A stretch of 64,000 nt of DNA from Hippasteria phrygiana (Eukaryota > Echinodermata > Asteroidea > Valvatida > Goniasteridae). Every line of letters begins with the position of its first letter. Position 1 is the first letter of the stretch. Where the stretch lies: positions 1,612,001 to 1,676,000 of the forward strand of contig JAZGUH010000533.1 in the NCBI GenBank assembly GCA_037893225.1. Reading direction: 5' to 3'. The position numbers were made by a program, and so were the translations under genes. Below are positions 58,824 through 64,000 of the stretch, in pieces. The notes beneath the pieces were generated by a model. It was given only the letters and a program-made list of their open reading frames with translations, had not been told where the DNA came from and ran no database searches.

Positions 58824-58989
58824 TCTTCTGGTTTATTTACTCAACTCTCGCAGCCCTCAAGGCTCAACTAAAATGGCAGTACAATATTTTTACAATGTAC
58901 ACAAAATAAATGAATTTACAACAAATGTAGATTTTCATTACAAAAATCATACTATAATTCCAGGAATCTCTGTCTGTGTGGGTCTGTGA

Positions 58990-59180
58990 GTATGTAAATA
59001 CCGGCAATCATGGACTATGGACAAAAGGGTTAGGGCATAGACAAAGGGTCCACGATTGACCGAACATCCACGATTTAAAATGGTGTACAAAACATATGTG
59101 AGGCCTTCCGAAAAAGTTACAGACAAAAGGACAATATGAGGTCCGCGATTGCCGGTACATGTACACACACTTGTGTATGT
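58990..59180. repeat. Keyword repeat copy with clear inverted ends
   Basis: Begins TACCGGCAATCATGGAC and ends GTCCGCGATTGCCGGTA, a 17 bp inverted repeat with two mismatches. The interior has GTCCACGATTG and ATCCACGATT. The scaffold is the same as at 48.1 kb. The terminal repeats suggest a MITE whose end sequence is repeated inside. Confidence 0.8.
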
Positions 59181-59437
59181 ATGTACATGTATGTCTTTCT
59201 GTCCGTAATTCGATTATCTCCAGAACCGGGCACTGTATGAAGTTGAAAATCGGCAGGTGTATTGCTCAGGCCCCAAGAATGTTTAATGTCAAGTTTGAAG
59301 TTATTTGGATGAGCGGTTCTCAAAAAAGCTGCAAAAAAGCAGCAATACCGGAGGCCTAGGGTGGGTGGGTGGTTGTACGCATGAATGGTGCAGAGTGAGC
59401 TCGTTTATGTGACTGGGAAGCCACGCTTCGGGGACCC

Positions 59438-59469
59438 ATTGCAAATCGAGGTCGGCCTCGATTTGCAAT
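59438..59469. repeat. Perfect hairpin, 14 bp arms
   Basis: ATTGCAAATCGAGG, loop TCGG, then the exact inverse. Confidence 0.85.
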
Positions 59470-59499
59470 AATAGACACTTCATGCAAAGTAATGACGAC

Positions 59500-59760
59500 C
59501 AGTGAAATATTTCGCTTTTTAAAAGCAGTCCTCAGTGTACGGTAGTGACACGCGGAGCGTGACTTTACACGCCCTAATTTTACCCCAGAGAATTGCTTTA
59601 GACGTGCCTGGTAATGTAAAGAGCGCCCTCTCTGTCGATTCTTCGTGATTGGAGGAGGCGCGTTAAAGTTTATTAAATGAATTCAAGCGGAACGCATCTT
59701 CTATCTCTTTGTGAACACGCATCTTCGTGAGCACGCATCTTGAATTCTGGTGAGTACATG
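59500..59760. other. CpG-containing stretch with donor-like site
   Basis: Relatively CpG-rich compared with its surroundings. AACACGCATCTTCGTG and AGCACGCATCTTGAATTCTG precede GTGAGT at 59750. It could be an alternative noncoding exon, but there is no coding frame that fits AAAS. Confidence 0.25.
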
Positions 59761-59969
59761 TCCTACATGCTTTCATTTTATTACTAATTAAATGGAAAAT
59801 CGCCCTAAAATGATGATGTTCACAGAAATGTATGCTTTCAAATCAAATAACATTGGGCCTAAACCTAGCATGCCAAGTACTAATAGAGCCGACAAAAAAT
59901 GATGGTGTATCATAGCACTAAAAGTGCTCCGTTGAAAAGAGTTCCACCTGTTCCATATCCGTTAACCAC

Positions 59970-60598
59970 CTCGTCTCGGGGACGACTTGACTCAGGTACG
60001 ACTTGACTCGGGTACGACTTGACTCGGGTACGACTTGACCCGGGTACGACTTGATCCGGGTACGACTTGACCCGGGTACGACTTGACCCGGGTACGACGA
60101 CTTGACTCGGGTAGGACTTGACTCGGGTAGGACTTGACTCGGGTAGGACTTGACTCGGGTAGGACTTGACTCGGGTAGGACTTGACTCGGGTACGACTTG
60201 ACTCGGGTACGACTTGACTCGGGTACGACTTGACTCGGGTACGACTTGACTCGGGTACGACTTGACTCGGGTACGACTTGACTCGGGTACGACTTGACTC
60301 GGGTACGACTTGACTCGGGTACGACTTGACTCGGGTACGACTTGACTCGGGTACGACTTGACTCGGGTACGACTTGACTCGGGTACGACTTGACTCGGGT
60401 ACGACTTGACTCGGGTACGACTTGACTCGGGTACGACTTGACTCGGGTACGACTTGACTCGGGTACGACTTCACTCGGGTACGACTTCACTCGGGTACGA
60501 CTTCACTCGGGTACGACTTCACTCGGGTACGACTTCACTCGGGTACGACTTCACTCGGGTACGACTTCACTCGGGTACGACTTCACTCGGGTGTAAAT
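59970..60598. repeat. 16 bp minisatellite GACTCGGGTACGACTT, about 39 units
   Basis: Variants occur in blocks: GGTAGGACTT units at about 60110-60190, GGTACGACTTGACTC in the middle, and GACTTCACTC units at 60465-60590, with CCGGG variants at the left end. The long minus ORFs (RVKSYPSQVVPESS period) arise because 48 bp equals three units and 16 codons; they are not genes. Confidence 0.95.
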
Positions 60599-60856
60599 TT
60601 TGGGGTAAGAGTTGACTCGGGTATGAGTTAACCCATTACCCCAGGCATAACTCCACCCAGTGCCTGTGTGTCCCGCCCACCCCCAACAAACCCTAAGTCA
60701 CTCATAATTGACCCCCTCCCCTTATCCCCAATCCACCCCAACCATAGACCAAATAACATGTAGCACACATCCAATCCACATATATTTGTACATCATTCTT
60801 AATACCATTTTTTGAATTTTATCGATAATATAAAAGAAATGGCAGTGGTCATAAAT

Positions 60857-62067
60857 GGGTCATTCCACAGGGTTGGGACACAGTGTGTGATACACATGTA
60901 TAACCATATCATTAGTAACCCTGACAGTCCTGAATCCTCCAATTTCAATAGGATTTTCCACACCACCTAGGGTGTTAGGGTTAAAACCATCATTACATTT
61001 AATTCAGTTATTTCATGCAACATCCATCTTTGGGTGTGAGGTTATTTGAGAGTTTTCAATCATGTAAGTTATATTTTAACAAAAATATGATTAAAAATGT
61101 GTTATTTCGATGTAAAATAGACGTAACATGGACACAGTGTCCAACATTTCCATTTCTTTTTCTTACGTGCACTAATTAATAGACACACTTTGCAACAATA
61201 AAACACTTTTTTTTTTACTGTAGTCAGTGTCCAAATGTTGCAGAGATAGCAATAATTTGAAGAATATGTGCAGTCGTAACATGGACACCATGATAGACCA
61301 TTGACCATACATATATTTCTGCTGTTGTGCTGCATTTGGCTATTGAATACCATAACAAATGTTTTTTGTGTTGCAGTTTGTGTCTTGTAATTAGTATACA
61401 GATTGAGTTTGCATAATTATTTATATAAATGTTGAAAATGTTACAAAAGGAAATTTGCATTTTTCATGTCACACCATGTCAGTACTAAATGTTACGTCCA
61501 GACTGGCTCCATTTTTCATCAGTAAATAAATAATTATGCAACTTACTACATGTAATATCTACAAGACACTCGGTGCTACAAGAAAACACTTTTTGTATGG
61601 TTGCCAGTGTCCAAATAGCTCAGAAACAGCAAGAACAAAAAAACATGCATGTGTGGATGTAACAGTAGACACGGTGTCCATGTTACGTCCACACTCAAGT
61701 CTATTCTTGCTGTCTCTGCTATATTTGGACACTGACTACCATAAGAAGTGTTCTTGTGTTGCATACTATACATGTATTTTAATTAGTACACTTGGTGCAT
61801 TTCCCATATATATATTTAAAGTGTTGAAAAAACACAAAAATGGAAATATGGACGTGTTTAATGTCTGGTTACGTCCAACTGACACATTTTTAATCATATT
61901 TTTGGTCAAATGTAATTTACATGATTTAAAACTTTCTAAAATATTGCCCACCCAAAGAAGGGCCCACTGATGTTACATAAAATAACTGAGTCAAATGTAA
62001 TACATGCAGTACTTTTAAAGATATGGATAAATGTCACACACTGTGTCCCAACCTCGTGGAATTACCC
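60857..62067. mobile_element. 1.21 kb foldback-type element with AAAT duplication
   Basis: Ends are GGGTCATTCCACAGGGTTGG and the inverse of GGGTAATTCCACGAGGTTGG. AAAT flanks both (60853-60856, 62068-62071). The arms pair over about 190-240 bp (60857-61100 with 61885-62067), and an inner pair (61575-61634 with 61703-61760) is also inverted. TGGACACNGTGTCCA-like words and GTAACATGGACAC recur inside. No transposase. Superfamily not assigned. Confidence 0.8.
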
Positions 62068-62148
62068 AAATATATGTATTCCTTTTTTTGTCTATATTGT
62101 TAGCTGGCGCTACCATCATGTGACCCACAATGCAGTAGTTCTGCTCCT

Positions 62149-63613
62149 TTGAGGTGTGTCGATCCCAACACCAGTTGCAGGGATGACGGTGGCCAGCCAG
62201 CCGCAGCATGTCATAGTTGCCTCACTGACAAGTCACACAGGTCACCTGACGAAGTACAACCTAGTGAGAACTGTGGCGTGACAGTCATGCAGACAAGTAA
62301 TGTGGGTGGTCAAAGAAAAAACACTTTTGTTTTTACTGTGATGAACCTCAGTCCAAGTTGCCCCGTCATCTCCAGTCTTGTCATAAGGAAGAAAGAGAAG
62401 TTGTAGAGATTGCCTCTGAGACCGACCGTAGTGCACGGAAAAATCCTCTGTTGAAAATACGCAATGTTGGTAATCACAGACACAACTGCCAAGTCCTTCG
62501 ACAGGGTGAGGGTGTTCTCATTGTAGGATATAGGCCCAATCATAAAGCAGCTCCACATGCCTATGGACCGTGCATATATTGTTTTTGCTTTTATGTATGT
62601 AGCGATCTTTGGAGACACCAGTGACCACTGAAGCCTGCCCTCCCTGCACAGACTAATAGCTCACGAGTAGCTCACAAGAGTGATTTATTGAAACCTCCCC
62701 CTGTTGGTGTCTCTTTCAAGTTGAACCAGATTCTAAGTCCGTGGCTCTAGTAGTCCGTAACGATCCACTGATTATAAAAGTAGCCAAACGTGAATACCTG
62801 AAACTTGGCCACGACGTAGGTCAACATGGCTACATCCGAAACAAAGTCAGGGAATTGGGTCGTCTCGTCATCCAATTTCGAAAAAACATCAACCAACCAA
62901 ATGCAACACTTGAGGCATTTGTGCATCCCCACCGCCTCAACGACATAGTCACTGCTGTTCGTGATATTGCAGGATTCAGTGAAGTCAACCAGTTGTATCA
63001 TGTTCCATCTCTAGCACTGAAGATTGGACATTCCATCAAGAAGTGTGCCCTGATAGTCAAAGGAGATGCTCTAGAGTGTGGTCTAAAGCAGAAAGCCGAA
63101 CAAGCCGAACAGTTTCTGCAGTTGTGTGAAATGAAATGGCAAGAAAGTGTTTCCACCCACACGCACAGAACACTCCACCAAGGAAAGCGTAACAAACCTG
63201 TCGTTCTCCCAACAAATGCTGATGTGGTCAAAATGTCGTCGTTTATCCATGACACTGGTGACAGAGAATTCCAAAGCCTTAAAGCTGCCCGGGGGAAACA
63301 AATAAGAGCACCTTGGAAGAAATTGAATGAGGTCACACTGTGCCATCTCATTTTGTTCAACCGCAGAAGGCAGGGGGAGGTTTCCAAGATGACGGTGGAG
63401 GATTTCACCAAGCACAGTGCAGCTGTTGTCAATAGGGACTGTGTGCTCACTGATATAGAAAGGCATCTATGCAAAATGTTCAAAGTTGTTGAAATTGTCG
63501 GTAAGAGGGGAAGAACTATTTCGGTACTTCTCAGCACCGAGGCGGTGACCTGGTTGAATGCATTGGTTGCCAAGAGAATTCAAGCGGGAGTAGCACAGGA
63601 TAATCGTTACTAA
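62149..63613 (+). pseudogene. Broken zinc-finger and tyrosine-recombinase-like gene
   Basis: Three frames make one protein line: frame A 62149-62315; frame B from about 62310 with a finger HFCFYCDEPQSKLPRHLQSC, then LLKIRNVGNHRHN, VLRQGEGVLIVGYRP, and a second finger CIYCFCFYVCSDLWRH, interrupted by TGA at 62622; frame C 62741-63613, 290 codons with VVRNDPLI, IRNKVRELGRL and FNRRRQGEV (63362-63382). RRRQGEV resembles box I, with the catalytic Arg, of tyrosine recombinases. The protein stops at AQDNRY, before the region where the remaining recombinase motifs would lie. I recall this layout from repeated uncharacterised proteins in marine animals, possibly Crypton-like; that assignment is inference. 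Breaks include two frameshifts and one stop. Confidence 0.6.
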
Positions 63614-63644
63614 TCGCTATTATTATGGGGGCCCGGGCCATATA

Positions 63645-63830
63645 CAGTCGACTCTGATTAATAAGAGCTCGGTTAACACGAGATCTCGGTTAAGACGAGA
63701 GTTTTCGTTGGTCCCAACCAAATTGTGCACACTCCTATTGGAGAAAATTTCATTAATACGAGCTCTGGTTACGCGAGAATTCGGCTAAGATGAGCATTGT
63801 TTGCGACCCGATAGAGCGCAAATACATGTA
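63645..63830 (+). mobile_element. pogo-like terminal inverted repeat, solo end
   Basis: CAGTCGACTCTGATTAATAA followed by GCTCGGTTAACACGAG, TCGGTTAAGACGAGAG and TTGGTCCCAACCAAATTG; preceded by TA (63643-63644). Same layout as 23134-23215. The TCGGTTAA.ACGAG words are internal repeats. Confidence 0.55.
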
Positions 63831-64000
63831 TTGTTATTTATTTTCCACAATCATTTTGGAAAACAACCCATCAATCAGAGACCCATTCAATTTGAAAAGT
63901 CACTTTAATTGGCGCGGTGATAATGCTCGCTATGCACTGCGGTTTTCACTCCACATACCTCACCTCTTTGTGTCTCATGCCGCTATGATAATGGCGCCGT

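Larger units (their letters stand above)
58012..64000 (+). other. AAAS intron 4, open at the window end
   Basis: At least 5.99 kb of repeats and a broken mobile gene follow the donor at 58012. I searched for the next expected aladin block (RNVASLAWKP-like) and saw none. Stretches 59181-59437 and 60600-60856 show nothing. Confidence 0.6.

Noticed and set aside
59918..60490. 190-codon minus-strand ORF with RVKSYPSQVVPESS repeats
   Set aside because: Produced by the 16 bp minisatellite; no start context, signal or domain.
61102..61970. Several ORFs at 61.1-62.0 kb
   Set aside because: They lie in the inverted arms of the foldback element and appear on both strands because of the symmetry.

Overview
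The window is eukaryotic, from an invertebrate animal and most likely a marine one. The evidence is spliced exons with GT-AG borders, a LINE, hAT-like, mariner-like, pogo-like and Penelope-like remnants, long satellite DNA, and the frequent TACATGTA word seen in many marine invertebrate genomes (lancelets, molluscs, ambulacrarians). I cannot name the species. More than two thirds of the window is repeat DNA.

Layout. (1) 1-18.2 kb: a modular repeat array in which nearly every 90-180 bp module opens with the palindrome TGACGTCA. It contains large internal duplications and a hairpin whose two arms change together. (2) 18.2-20.7 kb: a 12-copy GATAATGTATCA cluster ending just upstream of a TATA box, a 240 bp MITE with a TA duplication, a degenerate tRNA-like sequence, and three CRE+ETS composite sites with fixed spacing. 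(3) 20.77-31.9 kb: two long inverted arms enclose a minus-strand LINE. The LINE's single reading frame is split by a 6.85 kb insertion (22425-29270) with CCCAGTGGGCACA termini and GACGTC-rich arrays at both ends. The right arm carries a 235 bp hAT-type MITE with an 8 bp duplication. (4) 32.2-32.4 kb: a candidate first exon on the minus strand. (5) 32.7-41.76 kb: a satellite of about 46 units of 178-201 bp, with paired TAATTA sites and a 1336 bp higher-order repeat. (6) 42-46.9 kb: minisatellites, a THAP-domain ORF (minus), a head-to-head palindrome of two mariner transposase fragments, and a frameshifted gene fragment of an uncharacterised CxxCQ family.

(7) 47.14 kb to the end: the 5' part of a gene I recognise as AAAS (aladin, a nuclear-pore WD40 protein), plus strand. 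It has four coding exons (47139-47264, 52918-53104, 55645-55736, 57866-58011) whose splice phases agree. They cover about the first 183 residues; the rest should lie beyond the window. The introns are full of repeats: a Penelope-like GIY-YIG fragment, a diverged relative of the 1-18 kb array, a tRNA-like inverted-repeat element 70 bp after exon 3, a repeat family with co-varying internal keywords, a 16 bp minisatellite, a 1.2 kb foldback element, and a broken zinc-finger/tyrosine-recombinase-like gene.

The genes do not form a pathway together. AAAS is the only confidently identified host gene. The most unusual signals are the covarying hairpin, the keyword repeat family, and the recurrence of GACGTC palindromes in several unrelated repeat types.
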